From assembly GCF_017876435.1 (NCBI RefSeq), contig NZ_JAGIOA010000001.1, positions 1,116,001 to 1,180,000 on the forward strand: a stretch of 64,000 nt of DNA, in the 5' to 3' direction. Each line of letters starts with the position of its first letter. The stretch's first letter is position 1. Below are positions 46,680-56,282 of this stretch, piece by piece. Position numbers and translations under genes: made by a program. Source of the stretch: Microbacterium phyllosphaerae. GTDB lineage: Bacteria; Actinomycetota; Actinomycetes; Actinomycetales; Microbacteriaceae. A model generated the notes under the pieces. The model was not told the origin of the DNA. It ran no database searches and saw nothing but the letters and a program-made list of their open reading frames with translations.

Positions 46680-48005
46680 ATGGAAGATGTCCCTTACGGA
46701 CGTATCCTGCGCGAGGGATGGGTCGTCATCGTCGTGCTCGCGGTGCTCGGTGCCGGCATGGGGTGGTTCGTCACCAAGCTGCTCCCGGAGACCTACGCGG
46801 CGACGTCGACCCTGCTGCTGCGCGTCGACTCGACCGAGGCGTCGCTGTTCGAGCGCAACCAGTTCAGCCTGGCACGCATCAAGTCGTACCCGCCGCTCGT
46901 CGACAGCCCCGAGGTCATCGACGCCGTGCGCGACGATCTCGATCTCGACGAAGACGAGTACCCCGACCGCGACATCCGCCGCATGCTCTCCGCCGAGAAC
47001 ACGGCCGACACCGTGCTGCTCATCGTGCGCGCTGATGCGCCGACCGCGCAGCTCGCCACCGACATCGCCAACTCGGCGGCCACGCATCTCTCGGAGTTGA
47101 TCGGCGAGACAGAGAACGACGAGGATGACGCGCGGTACACGGTCGCGCTCGACCAGGTGCTCCCCGCCGTCGCTCCTCTCGCCCCGATCTCTCCGCAGGT
47201 CACGGCCATCACAGGTCTCGGTGGCATCGCCGGCCTCGCGCTCGGCGCCATCGTGGCGGTGTATCGCACGACCACCAACCGGCGCCTCCGCACGATCTCC
47301 GACGTCCGGCGCTCGTCGGGTCTGCCGGTGATCGGTCAGATCCCGCGGCGCAGCCGACTGCATCCCGAGTCGAGCACCGGTGCGATCGTCGCGTACGAGG
47401 AGGCGGCGGGAAACCTCGTCGCTCTCGCCGGCGGCGGGACGCGCACGCAGATCGTGGTCCCTGCGTCGGACGGAGCCATCGACGATGACGCGATCGCCGG
47501 GATGCTCGAGGCGCAGCGCCTGATCGGCGCGACGGCGTGCGTGGTCGACACCCGCGAGACGCATGTGACCGGACGAGGCCACACGCTGAACGAGGTTCTC
47601 GACGCCGAGTCGATCGCCGACGGGGAAGAGGGGAACGCGATCTTCGTCGCGGACGCCGCCATCGCCCTCGAGCGGCTCGTGACGGAGCTGCCCGATGTCG
47701 TAACCGCGATGCACGAGGACTTCGACGTCGTCGTCGTCATCGTCGAGCCGGGAGCATCCGCGCTCATCGAGCAGCTGGTGGGACCGGGAGCGGGCGTGAT
47801 CATCAACGTCCGCCACAACGCCACCTCGGCGACCGACCTCGTCGCCGTCACGACGCGCCTGCGCGTCATGGGCGTCCGTCCGATCGGCGTGGTCATGCTC
47901 CACACCGGGCCCAAGTCCCTCGGCTCCATCGCGGAGTCCTGGCGGGTCTCCGACCGTGACCCCGCTCTCGCGGGCACGGGGGCCTCGCATGCTCGCGCCG
48001 ACTGA
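46680..48005 (+). CDS. Wzz-like polysaccharide chain-length regulator with degenerate BY-kinase-like domain
   Basis: The 441-residue protein has a Wzz topology: N-terminal helix (VVIVVLAVLGAGMGWFV), periplasmic-type coiled region of about 125 residues, and a second helix (AITGLGGIAGLALGAIVAV). The C-terminal region of about 250 residues resembles the fold of bacterial tyrosine kinases (DFDVVVVIVEPG, GVRPIGVVM), but the Walker A position holds VVPASDG without the invariant GK[ST]. It is probably a regulator without kinase activity. ATG 46680 follows GAGGGGG; an upstream TTG is possible. The next gene starts inside its end. Confidence 0.85.
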   Translation: MEDVPYGRILREGWVVIVVLAVLGAGMGWFVTKLLPETYAATSTLLLRVDSTEASLFERNQFSLARIKSYPPLVDSPEVIDAVRDDLDLDEDEYPDRDIRRMLSAENTADTVLLIVRADAPTAQLATDIANSAATHLSELIGETENDEDDARYTVALDQVLPAVAPLAPISPQVTAITGLGGIAGLALGAIVAVYRTTTNRRLRTISDVRRSSGLPVIGQIPRRSRLHPESSTGAIVAYEEAAGNLVALAGGGTRTQIVVPASDGAIDDDAIAGMLEAQRLIGATACVVDTRETHVTGRGHTLNEVLDAESIADGEEGNAIFVADAAIALERLVTELPDVVTAMHEDFDVVVVIVEPGASALIEQLVGPGAGVIINVRHNATSATDLVAVTTRLRVMGVRPIGVVMLHTGPKSLGSIAESWRVSDRDPALAGTGASHARAD

Positions 48006-49266
48006 CCTCGCGCGTCAGCCTCGACAGCAGTCGGCGCACCACCCCAGCACGGCCCGCGTGACGGCTGTCGCCGGTCTCTACGTGCTGCTGATCGTGAGCG
48101 TGATCCCCTGGCGCAGCGCCACGATCTACAGCGGCGGGGTGGATGCCGTGGTGATCGCCAAGGCGCTCATCGCCGTGATCGCACTCGGAGCGACGGTCGC
48201 CTTCGCGGCGAGGACCCGCGAGAGGGTCGCCGTCGGGATCGCTCCGGCGGGGGTCATCGCCGTCGTGCTCCTGGTGAGCGTGCTCGGTTCGGTCCTCGCC
48301 GGCAACGACTCCTCGACGATCGTGCTGGTCGGACGGATGTTCGTCGTGATGGCGACGATCCTCCTTCTTCTGACGTGCGTCCCGTGGGTGACGAGCATCG
48401 CCTGCCTGCTCGCCGCGATGGCGGCGGTCGCGGTCGTGGCGGCCGTCACGGGCGTGCCGTCGCTCGCGTCGACCGGCCGCCTGGGCGGAGGCATCCCCGA
48501 GATCCACCCGAACGAGCTGGCCGGTCTCGTCGCCGCGCCGATCATCGGTCTGGTCGTGCTCATGCTCCGCAACGGCATCCGCGTGTGGAGGCTCGTCGCC
48601 GCCGTCGTCCTGGTGGGCATCGCGGTCGCCAGCGGATCGCGGACGGGGCTGCTCGCGATCGTCGTCGGCATCGTGGTCGCCGTGCTCGTGAACGGCATCC
48701 GGGATCGCAGTGTGCTCTACCTGCTGATCGGCGTCCTGCCGCTCGGCTACGCGATCGCGTCATTCACCGACGTCTTCAGCAGCCTCGCCACCAGAGCCGG
48801 TTCGAACGACACCTCGACGGCCCTCGACTCCCGTTTCGACGTGTGGCGGGTGGTGCTCGGGTGGGACTGGGGCGAGTGGCAGAAGTGGATCGGGATCGGC
48901 CTGTCGGCCAAGAAGATCCCGGTCGACATCAAGTGGCGCGACGAGCAGGTGCTCGACAGCAGCTGGGCATCGCTGCTCGCGCAGACGGGCCTCATCGGCA
49001 CCGCGCTGATCGCGGCGCTGATCGTGTGGTGCGTCGCGAGCGCACTCATCTCGTCGCGGCGGCGCTGGCTCGTCGCGCCCCTGCTGACCCTCGTGATCAT
49101 CCGCTCGGTGACCGAGAGTGGTCTCGTCGACAGCGCGACCGCGTTCATCCTCTTCTTCACCGTGGCGTCGCTGCTCACCCACAGGTCGAGACATGCGGAC
49201 GACCCGACGGGCCCCCGCTTCGACGCGGTGGAGGGGCGCCGTTCCCGGCAGGCGAGTCTGACCTAG
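47989..49266 (+). CDS. O-antigen ligase / Wzy-like polymerase
   Basis: The 425-residue protein has about ten to twelve membrane helices and the large external loop characteristic of O-antigen ligase/polymerase proteins. The segment GGGIPEIHPNELAGL and the later ASGSRTGLLA match the Wzy_C pattern, and GIGLSAKKIPV lies in the loop. It should polymerise or transfer lipid-linked glycan outside the membrane. ATG 47989 follows GGGGG and overlaps the upstream gene by 17 bases; GTG 47956 is an alternative. Confidence 0.88.
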   Translation: MLAPTDLARQPRQQSAHHPSTARVTAVAGLYVLLIVSVIPWRSATIYSGGVDAVVIAKALIAVIALGATVAFAARTRERVAVGIAPAGVIAVVLLVSVLGSVLAGNDSSTIVLVGRMFVVMATILLLLTCVPWVTSIACLLAAMAAVAVVAAVTGVPSLASTGRLGGGIPEIHPNELAGLVAAPIIGLVVLMLRNGIRVWRLVAAVVLVGIAVASGSRTGLLAIVVGIVVAVLVNGIRDRSVLYLLIGVLPLGYAIASFTDVFSSLATRAGSNDTSTALDSRFDVWRVVLGWDWGEWQKWIGIGLSAKKIPVDIKWRDEQVLDSSWASLLAQTGLIGTALIAALIVWCVASALISSRRRWLVAPLLTLVIIRSVTESGLVDSATAFILFFTVASLLTHRSRHADDPTGPRFDAVEGRRSRQASLT

Positions 49267-49269
49267 AAT
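49264..49269 (+). promoter_or_regulatory. Possible promoter of the anchored accessory protein gene
   Basis: TAGAAT overlaps the stop of the polymerase-like gene and lies about 53 bases before ATG 49323. It is close to the consensus -10; a -35 would lie inside the upstream gene. Confidence 0.45.
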
Positions 49270-49322
49270 GGCGGAATATTCCGTCCTCGACGCGGAGTAC
49301 CGGTGGGTGGAGGAGGGGAACC

Positions 49323-49955
49323 ATGGCGGATTCGCAGACGGAACCGCGGCGGCGGATGGGCTGGCGCGGGTGGACGCTCATCGGTGTGATCGCCGTGCTC
49401 CTCATCGGCGGGATCGTGTGGGGAGTGCTCGCGAACAGCGGCTCCGACCAGGCCGACCCGGGCGCATCGACGAGCCCCGGCGCGACGCCGACGCCGCAGC
49501 CGACCGAGTTCGAGACGCCGTCTCCCGGTGCCACCGACGGTGTGGCCAAGCCCGACGACGGCGAGGAGGTGCCGCTCGACGAGCCGGCTCCTGCCGTGGA
49601 AGGGGTCGTGACGGAGGTCACGGACATCCAGTCGATCACCGCAGGCAACGACATCCCCGGCGAGCCCAGCGGCCCGGCCATCCAGGTCACCGTACGGCTG
49701 ACGAACGGGTCGGAGAAGGCGATCGACACCGCGGGGGCCAACGTCACCCTGACCTATGGAGGGGACGACCGCCTGCCCGCTGCCGGACTCACCGGCGAGG
49801 GCACATCGGTGTGGCCGTCGTCCATCGCGGCCGGCGCCAGCGCGGACGCAGTATTCCAGTTTGCAGTTCCCTCTTCTCCTGACGGGGACGTGCGTGTTAT
49901 CGTCGATATATTGGCCGCTGTGCCAAACGTCGTCTTCGTCGGCCCTCGACCTTAG
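49323..49955 (+). CDS. Membrane-anchored extracytoplasmic protein in the polysaccharide cluster
   Basis: The 210-residue protein has a short charged N-terminus, one membrane helix (WTLIGVIAVLLIGGIVWGVLA) at about 18-38, a Pro/Thr/Ser-rich linker, and an outer beta-sandwich of about 110 residues (IQVTVRLTNGSEKAID) similar in pattern to DUF4352-like domains. A strong ribosome-binding site (GGAGGAGGGG) precedes ATG 49323, and a TAGAAT -10 candidate lies about 53 bases upstream. It may assist assembly or anchoring of the surface glycan. The family call is weak. Confidence 0.82.
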   Translation: MADSQTEPRRRMGWRGWTLIGVIAVLLIGGIVWGVLANSGSDQADPGASTSPGATPTPQPTEFETPSPGATDGVAKPDDGEEVPLDEPAPAVEGVVTEVTDIQSITAGNDIPGEPSGPAIQVTVRLTNGSEKAIDTAGANVTLTYGGDDRLPAAGLTGEGTSVWPSSIAAGASADAVFQFAVPSSPDGDVRVIVDILAAVPNVVFVGPRP

Positions 49956-50050
49956 GTCGCTGCCGTCGGACGACGGATTACTGGGGAGTTATCGTTCGGT
50001 GCCAATGTAGGGGTTGAGCGCGAACGGTCCATCATCTGGGGAGATGAACG

Positions 50051-53000
50051 ATGGGCACTACAGCAATGTCTTGGGGACGCCGCGGACGCGGTGCATTGAT
50101 CGCGATCGCGGTGACGCTCGCCGTCGCACTCGGATCGCTGGTGACGATGTCGCCCGCGCAGGCGGACGTGAGTCCACCGGCCGGAGAGGCCTCGACGGTC
50201 ACCGCTGATTCGCTGCCTACGGTGCAGATCAACGGCATCGTCTGGGATCAGGCCGTGGTCGGCAACGTCGTGTACGCGGCGGGCAAGTTCACCAGCGCCC
50301 GGCCCGCAGGGGCTGCCGCCGGAGTGAACGAGACCCCCCGGTCGAACCTTCTGGCCTACGACATCCGCACCGGTGTCCTGATCGCGTCGTTCGCGCCGTC
50401 GATCAACGGCCAGGTGCGTCAGGTCGAGGCCTCGCCCGACGGCACGCGCCTCTACATCGTCGGCGACTTCACCACGGTGAACACCCAGACCCGCAACCGC
50501 GTGGCAGCCTTCGATCTGCCCAGCGGCACGCTCTCGACGTTCAACCCGAACTCCAACGGCGTCACCTCGGGTGTCGCCGCGACCAACGACACCGTGTACA
50601 TCACCGGTACGTTCGGTCGCGTCTCCGGCAACGACCGCTCCGGCGCCGCGGCGTTCACCCGCGCCGGCGCTCTGCTGCCCTGGGCCCCGGTGCTCGAAGG
50701 TCGCCAGGGTCGTGTCGTGACCGTCTCTCCCGCGGGCGACAAGGTGGTCCTCGGCGGTAACTTCCAGACTCTCAACGGCAGCTCGAACCCGGGCTACGGC
50801 CTGGCCATGGTCTCGGCATCCGATGCCTCCCTGCTGCCGTTCTCGGCGAACAACGTCATCCGCAACGCCGGACTCGACGCGGCGATCCTCTCGCTCAAGT
50901 CGTCCGGCGACGACATCTATGGCACGGGCTACGTGTTCGGCAATGGCGGCAACCTCGAGGGCTCCTTCCGCGCATCGTGGTCGAGCGGCGACCTCGTCTG
51001 GGTCAATGACTGCCACGGCGACCAGTACGACGTGGAGCCGATGGGCGACACCGTGTACGCGGCCGGGCACTCGCACTACTGCGGCAGCCTCGAAGACGGC
51101 TTCCCGCAGAGCGATCCCTGGTCCTTCTACCGCGGCCTCGCCGTGTCGAAGGATGTCGCGCGGACGACGCCCTACGGACTGAACCTCGGATACTACGACT
51201 TCGGCGGAAACCCCGCTCCGAAGCTGCTGCACTGGTTCCCGAGCTTCAACACCGGCACCGCCAGCGGTGCCTCGCAGGGACCCTGGTCGGTCTCCTCCAA
51301 CAGCGAGTACCTCGTATACGGCGGTGAGTTCACCCGGGTGAACAACACCGGTCAACAGGGTCTCGCCCGCTTCGCGGTGACGTCGAAGGCGCCCAACGCG
51401 CAGGGACCGATCCTCTGGAACACGGCCTGGCCCGCCTCGTCGATCGCCCTCACCGGCGGATCGATCCGCGTGAGCTGGCCGCTCAACTACGACCGCGACA
51501 GCGAGTACCTGAAGTACGAGGTTCTCCGCGACAACGTGGTCGTCAAGACCTATGAGAACGTGCGGTCGAAGTCTGCCGACTGGGGCCTGCCGCCCATGGC
51601 CTACGTCGACACCACGGTCACGAACGGCACGACGTACACGTACCGTGTGCGTGCGACAGACAACGAGGGACACTCGATCCTCGGTGGGACGACGACCGTG
51701 ACGGCATCCGGATCCGCCGCCCCGAGCGCGTACCGCACCGCGGTGCTCGATGACGCACCGTTGAACTACTGGCCCCTCGACGACTCGTCGGCCACGCTCT
51801 CGTACGACTGGGCCGGAGCATCCGACCTCGCCGTGCACAGCGGCGTGACCCGTGGAACGTCCGGTGCCATGCTCTCGGACTCGCGCAGCGCGTCGAGCTT
51901 CGACGGCTCCGGTGAGGGCTTCGCATCGACGACGTCGGCGATCGCCGGTCCGAACTCGTTCGGCATCGAGGCGTGGTTCAAGACGACCACGACCAACGGC
52001 GGGAAGATCGTCGGCTTCGGCAACAGCTCCACCGGCACGTCCGGCAGCTACGACCGCCACGTCTACATGGAACCGAGCGGACAGATCACCTTCGGTGTCT
52101 ACCCCGGGTCGTCGCAGACGATCAGCTCGGCCAGCGCGTTCAACGACGGGCAGTGGCACTACGTGTCGGCGGGTATGAGCGACGGCGGCATGGTGCTCTA
52201 CATCGACGGCGTCCGCGTCGCCCAGCGCACCGACGTGACGTCGGCGCAGGCGTACAACGGCTACTGGCGAGTCGGAGGCGACAGCCCGTGGTCGGGTGCA
52301 GCCTTCTTCCCCGGCCAGATCGACGACGTCGCCATCTACGGCGCCCCGCTGACCCGCGAGCAGGTGGCTTCGCACTACACGGCATCCGGTCGCGAGCTCG
52401 AGGGATCGACCGCTCCGGCTGACGCGTATGGCGCGGCCGTCTACGCCGCAGACCCCGCGCTGTACTGGCGACTCGGTGAGTCGACGGGCAGCACCGCAGC
52501 GGATGCCTCGGGCTACAACCAGAAGGGCACCTACTTCGGCGGCGTCAGCAAGGGCGTCGATGGAGCCCTCGCCGGTGTGAGCAACAAGGCGGCCTCGTTC
52601 GAGGGTGGCCAGGTCATCAGCCAGAACTCGTACACGAACCCCCGCTCGTACTCGCTCGAGGCATGGTTCAAGACCAGCACGACCAGCGGTGGAAAGATCA
52701 TCGGATTCGGCAACAGCCCGGACGGCAATTCGTCGGGCTACGACCGTCACGTCTACATGACACCGGACGGCAAGCTCATCTACGGAGTCTGGGTCGGCTT
52801 CGCCGAAACGTTGCAGACCTCCGCGTCGTACAACGACGGCCAGTGGCACCAGGTGGTCGCCACGCAGGGCGCCACCGGAATGCGCCTCTACGTCGACGGC
52901 GTGGAGCAGGGGTCCAACGGCCAGACGAACGCTCAGGACTACACCGGGTACTGGCACGTGGGCGGCGACGTCACGTGGGGTCCGGGTGACTGGGAGTTCG

Positions 53001-55399
53001 ACGGATCGATCGACGAGGTCGCCGTCTACCTGTCGCCGCTGTCCGGAACGACCGTCTCGCAGCACTACGCGCTGGGAACCACCGGAGCACCCGCGAACAT
53101 CGCCCCGACGGCGAGCTTCACGAACACCGCGACCAAGCTCGGCCTCGCGGTCGACGCGAGCGCCTCCACGGATGCCGACGGCACGATCGCGAGCTACAGC
53201 TGGAACTGGGGAGACGGAACGCCTGCGGGCACCGGAGCCACGGCGACGCACACCTACGCGGTCGCGGGCTCCTACACGGTGACCCTCACGGTGACCGACG
53301 ACAAGGGCGCGACGGGCACGTCGACGGCCATCGTCGAAGCCGTCGCGAACCAGGCGCCGGTCTCCTCGTTCACCTCCGCCGCCACCGACCTGAAGGCCGA
53401 TGTCGACGCGAGCGCCTCGCAGGACACCGACGGCACGATCGCCGGCTACTCGTGGAACTGGGGTGACGGGACGGCCGCAGGGTCGGGCAAGACCGCGACC
53501 CACACGTACGCGGCAGCGGGAACGTACACCATCACGCTCACGGTGACGGATGACGAGGGAGCGACGTCGCAGAAGACGGCGTCGATCACGGTCACGGCAC
53601 CGGTGGGAGCGGTGACCTACGCCACCGACTCGTTCAACCGCACCGTGGCGAGCGGCCTCGGCACCGCGAACACCGGGGGAGCGTGGACGCTGTCGAACAC
53701 GGCATCCAACTACCTCGTCAGCGGCGCCTACGCGGCATTCCAGCAGCCGGCCGGGGGAGCGCAGCGGTACGCGTACCTCACGGACGTCTCCTCGACCGAC
53801 ACTGCGGTGGACGTCGACGTGGTGCTGCCGCAGCTTCCGACCGGGGGCAGCGCGTACTACACGGTGGCCGCACGTCGTGTGGGCACGGAGGACTACCGGT
53901 CGCGGGTCATCGTCTCGCCGACCGGCGGGGTCCAGCTGCAGCTGCAGCAGACCGCGACCGTCCTGACGACCGCGTCGACGGGGCTGACCGTGAGCGCCGG
54001 TGACGCACTGCACGTGCGCACCGAAGCGACGGGAACCTCGCCGACGACGATCAGGGCCAAGGTGTGGAAGGTCGGCACGGCCGAGCCCGCGAACTGGACC
54101 TCGTCGACGACGAGCTCCACCGCGGGTCTGCAGTCGGCCGGACACGTCGGTCTCGGTGTGTACCTCGGCGGCTCGGTCACCAACGTGCCGTTCCAGACCC
54201 GGTTCGACAACTTCTGGGCAGGATCCACGACGGGCGGCCCGACGCCTCCCGTCAACCAGGCGCCGGTCGCCGCGTTCACCAGTTCGGTGAGCGGGCTCTC
54301 GGCCACGGTGAACGGATCGACCTCGACCGACGCCGACGGCACCATCGCCTCGTACGCCTGGGACTTCGGAGACGGAGCCACGGCCACGGGCGTCACGCCC
54401 GCCGCGCATGCATATGCTGCCGCAGGCACTTATCAGGTGAAGCTGACGGTCACGGACAACAAGGGTGCAACCGGAACGGTCACCAAGGCGGTCACGGTGA
54501 CGGCGGCTCCGGCCAACCAGAACCCCGTCGCATCGTTCACGGCGACTCCGACCGATCTCACGGTCGCGGTCGACGGCACGGCATCGACGGATCCTGACGG
54601 CTCGATCGCCTCGTATGCGTGGAACTTCGGTGACGGGGCGACCGCCACCGGGTCGACCGCTTCGCACCCGTATGCCGCAGCGGGCACGTACACGGTGACG
54701 CTGACGGTGACCGACAACCTCGGCGCGGTGAACACCGTGACGAAGTCCGTGACGGTGGTCGCTCCGGCGGGCGCGGCCTTCGCCGCCGATGACTTCGGTC
54801 GGGCGAACGGCACGCTCGGGACGGCCCAGACCGGCGGTGTCTGGACCCAGACGAGCGGCGCGGCGAACGTCGCCATCGACAACGGGGCGGCGAAGTTCAC
54901 GACGCAGGCGGCGGGGCAGACCCGCACCGCATCGTTGAACTCCGCCACCTCCACGAGCACGGATCTGACGTTCACCGTGACCGCGCCGGCGATGCCGGCC
55001 GGAGCACGCGTCTACGTCGCGGCTCTCGCTCGGGTCGTCGGGTCGGATGACTACCGGGCGCGGTGGCTGATCGGTGCCGACGGATCGGTGACGGCGCAGC
55101 TCGCCCGCGGTGGCACGGCGTTGGTCTCGCAGAACATGGCGGGCTTCACGTTCACCCCAGGAACGGTATATAACGTCCGGGTGCAGGCATTCGGCACGGG
55201 TACGACGACGCTCCGGAGTAAGCTCTGGGCGGCGGGAACCACGGAGCCGGCTGCCTGGCAGCTGTCCACGACCGATTCCACCGCAGCACTGCAGACCGCC
55301 GGTTACGTCGGGATCTCGACCTATGCGGGATCCGGCTTCACCAGCGTTCCGTACACCCTGACATTCGACGACTTCCGAGCACGAGGAGTGACGCCCTGA
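50051..55399 (+). CDS. Giant secreted propeller-LamG-PKD surface protein
   Basis: The 1782-residue product has a Sec signal peptide (RRGRGALIAIAVTLAVALGS, cleavage near SPAQA). A propeller-like region runs to about residue 440 with repeated VYAAGKFT, LYIVGDFTTV and VYITGTF units, then a fibronectin-like domain, two LamG domains (nt 51730-52390 and 52420-53070), two PKD domains, a shared module (nt 53620-54235), two more PKD domains and a second shared module (nt 54775-55395). It probably binds surface glycans or other cells. GGGGAG precedes ATG 50051. No sortase motif or terminal anchor is visible. Confidence 0.92.
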   Translation: MGTTAMSWGRRGRGALIAIAVTLAVALGSLVTMSPAQADVSPPAGEASTVTADSLPTVQINGIVWDQAVVGNVVYAAGKFTSARPAGAAAGVNETPRSNLLAYDIRTGVLIASFAPSINGQVRQVEASPDGTRLYIVGDFTTVNTQTRNRVAAFDLPSGTLSTFNPNSNGVTSGVAATNDTVYITGTFGRVSGNDRSGAAAFTRAGALLPWAPVLEGRQGRVVTVSPAGDKVVLGGNFQTLNGSSNPGYGLAMVSASDASLLPFSANNVIRNAGLDAAILSLKSSGDDIYGTGYVFGNGGNLEGSFRASWSSGDLVWVNDCHGDQYDVEPMGDTVYAAGHSHYCGSLEDGFPQSDPWSFYRGLAVSKDVARTTPYGLNLGYYDFGGNPAPKLLHWFPSFNTGTASGASQGPWSVSSNSEYLVYGGEFTRVNNTGQQGLARFAVTSKAPNAQGPILWNTAWPASSIALTGGSIRVSWPLNYDRDSEYLKYEVLRDNVVVKTYENVRSKSADWGLPPMAYVDTTVTNGTTYTYRVRATDNEGHSILGGTTTVTASGSAAPSAYRTAVLDDAPLNYWPLDDSSATLSYDWAGASDLAVHSGVTRGTSGAMLSDSRSASSFDGSGEGFASTTSAIAGPNSFGIEAWFKTTTTNGGKIVGFGNSSTGTSGSYDRHVYMEPSGQITFGVYPGSSQTISSASAFNDGQWHYVSAGMSDGGMVLYIDGVRVAQRTDVTSAQAYNGYWRVGGDSPWSGAAFFPGQIDDVAIYGAPLTREQVASHYTASGRELEGSTAPADAYGAAVYAADPALYWRLGESTGSTAADASGYNQKGTYFGGVSKGVDGALAGVSNKAASFEGGQVISQNSYTNPRSYSLEAWFKTSTTSGGKIIGFGNSPDGNSSGYDRHVYMTPDGKLIYGVWVGFAETLQTSASYNDGQWHQVVATQGATGMRLYVDGVEQGSNGQTNAQDYTGYWHVGGDVTWGPGDWEFDGSIDEVAVYLSPLSGTTVSQHYALGTTGAPANIAPTASFTNTATKLGLAVDASASTDADGTIASYSWNWGDGTPAGTGATATHTYAVAGSYTVTLTVTDDKGATGTSTAIVEAVANQAPVSSFTSAATDLKADVDASASQDTDGTIAGYSWNWGDGTAAGSGKTATHTYAAAGTYTITLTVTDDEGATSQKTASITVTAPVGAVTYATDSFNRTVASGLGTANTGGAWTLSNTASNYLVSGAYAAFQQPAGGAQRYAYLTDVSSTDTAVDVDVVLPQLPTGGSAYYTVAARRVGTEDYRSRVIVSPTGGVQLQLQQTATVLTTASTGLTVSAGDALHVRTEATGTSPTTIRAKVWKVGTAEPANWTSSTTSSTAGLQSAGHVGLGVYLGGSVTNVPFQTRFDNFWAGSTTGGPTPPVNQAPVAAFTSSVSGLSATVNGSTSTDADGTIASYAWDFGDGATATGVTPAAHAYAAAGTYQVKLTVTDNKGATGTVTKAVTVTAAPANQNPVASFTATPTDLTVAVDGTASTDPDGSIASYAWNFGDGATATGSTASHPYAAAGTYTVTLTVTDNLGAVNTVTKSVTVVAPAGAAFAADDFGRANGTLGTAQTGGVWTQTSGAANVAIDNGAAKFTTQAAGQTRTASLNSATSTSTDLTFTVTAPAMPAGARVYVAALARVVGSDDYRARWLIGADGSVTAQLARGGTALVSQNMAGFTFTPGTVYNVRVQAFGTGTTTLRSKLWAAGTTEPAAWQLSTTDSTAALQTAGYVGISTYAGSGFTSVPYTLTFDDFRARGVTP

Positions 55400-56112
55400 C
55401 TTTCGCAGATTCGTACCGGAGCCTCGCGGCCGCCCAGAAGGGGCGTGCACGCGGGGCTCCTGCGTACTCGGTCTTCATCAACCGCCCCGTCGGCCGGGTC
55501 ATCGCGGCCGGCGCCTTCACCGCAGGACTCGTGCCGAATCAGGTCTCTCTGATCAGCGCGGCGTTCACCTTCACGGGGATCGTGCTCCTGGCGACGGTGC
55601 CGCCGTCGATCGTGCTCGGGATCATCGTCTGGCTGCTCCTCGCGGTCGGGTATGCCTGGGACAGCGCAGACGGCCAGGTCGCGAGGCTCCGTGGAGGAGG
55701 CTCGCTCGCAGGCGAATGGCTCGACCACGTCCTCGACTCGACGAAGCTCGTCGCTCTCCCGCTCGCGGTGGCCATCGGCTGGTACCGGTTCTTCCCGTTG
55801 CCGTCGGACCTCTGGCTCCTGGTGCCGCTCGGCTTCGCCGTCATCTCGACGGTGACCTTCTTCGGCATGATCCTGAACGATCTGCTGCGCGGCAAGAAGG
55901 GCGTCGCTCAGGCGGCGCAGGCCGGTGGATTCTCACTCGGGCGCTCTCTGCTGGGGCTCCCCACGGACTACGGGGTGCTCTGCTTCGCGTTCGTGCTGTG
56001 GGGCTGGCCGCCCGCGTTCATGCTGGTATACAGCCTTCTCGCCCTCGCAGCGGCTCTGTACTTGGGTGCCGCATTGGCCATATGGTTCCGGAAGATGTCC
56101 GCGCTCGGCTGA
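55396..56112 (+). CDS. CDP-alcohol phosphatidyltransferase family protein (probable CTG start)
   Basis: The 238-residue membrane enzyme has the complete catalytic signature DSADGQVAR...GEWLDHVLD with Asp89, Asp92, Gly93, Ala96, Arg97, Gly106, Asp110 and Asp114, and about six helices. No ATG, GTG or TTG lies in frame between the preceding stop and GTG 55531, which would cut off the usual N-terminus. CTG 55396 overlaps the preceding stop as CTGA and has CGAGGAG seven bases upstream, so it is the favoured start. It may transfer a CDP-linked alcohol into a surface polymer or lipid; the substrate is unknown. Confidence 0.85.
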   Translation: MTFADSYRSLAAAQKGRARGAPAYSVFINRPVGRVIAAGAFTAGLVPNQVSLISAAFTFTGIVLLATVPPSIVLGIIVWLLLAVGYAWDSADGQVARLRGGGSLAGEWLDHVLDSTKLVALPLAVAIGWYRFFPLPSDLWLLVPLGFAVISTVTFFGMILNDLLRGKKGVAQAAQAGGFSLGRSLLGLPTDYGVLCFAFVLWGWPPAFMLVYSLLALAAALYLGAALAIWFRKMSALG

Positions 56113-56198
56113 CCCGGAAGAACCCTCCGATCGCTGACAGTTATCCAATCGATATCAGCAAATCCTCAGGAACCGCCCAGGGAAATCAGGCTATGGTC

Positions 56199-56204
56199 TA
56201 CAAT
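56199..56204 (+). promoter_or_regulatory. Possible promoter of the beta-helix protein gene
   Basis: TACAAT matches the -10 consensus at five of six positions and lies in an unusually AT-rich 170-base gap, 78 bases before ATG 56283. No good -35 was seen. Confidence 0.45.
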
Positions 56205-56282
56205 CATCCGCCACCGAAGCCGGATGTCGACGCTGCCTACCCGACCCTGCAGTGACGAGAAACACATCGGAGACCCTCCCCC

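Noticed and set aside
49952..55450. Long minus-strand open frame of about 1830 codons opposite the giant surface protein gene
   Set aside because: It is Arg/Val/His-rich without domains, lies antisense to a gene with clear signal peptide and domains, and is expected from third-position GC bias.
55531..56112. GTG 55531 as the start of the CDP-alcohol phosphatidyltransferase
   Set aside because: It has no ribosome-binding site and removes coding-like N-terminal sequence; CTG 55396 has an ideal site and an overlap with the preceding stop.
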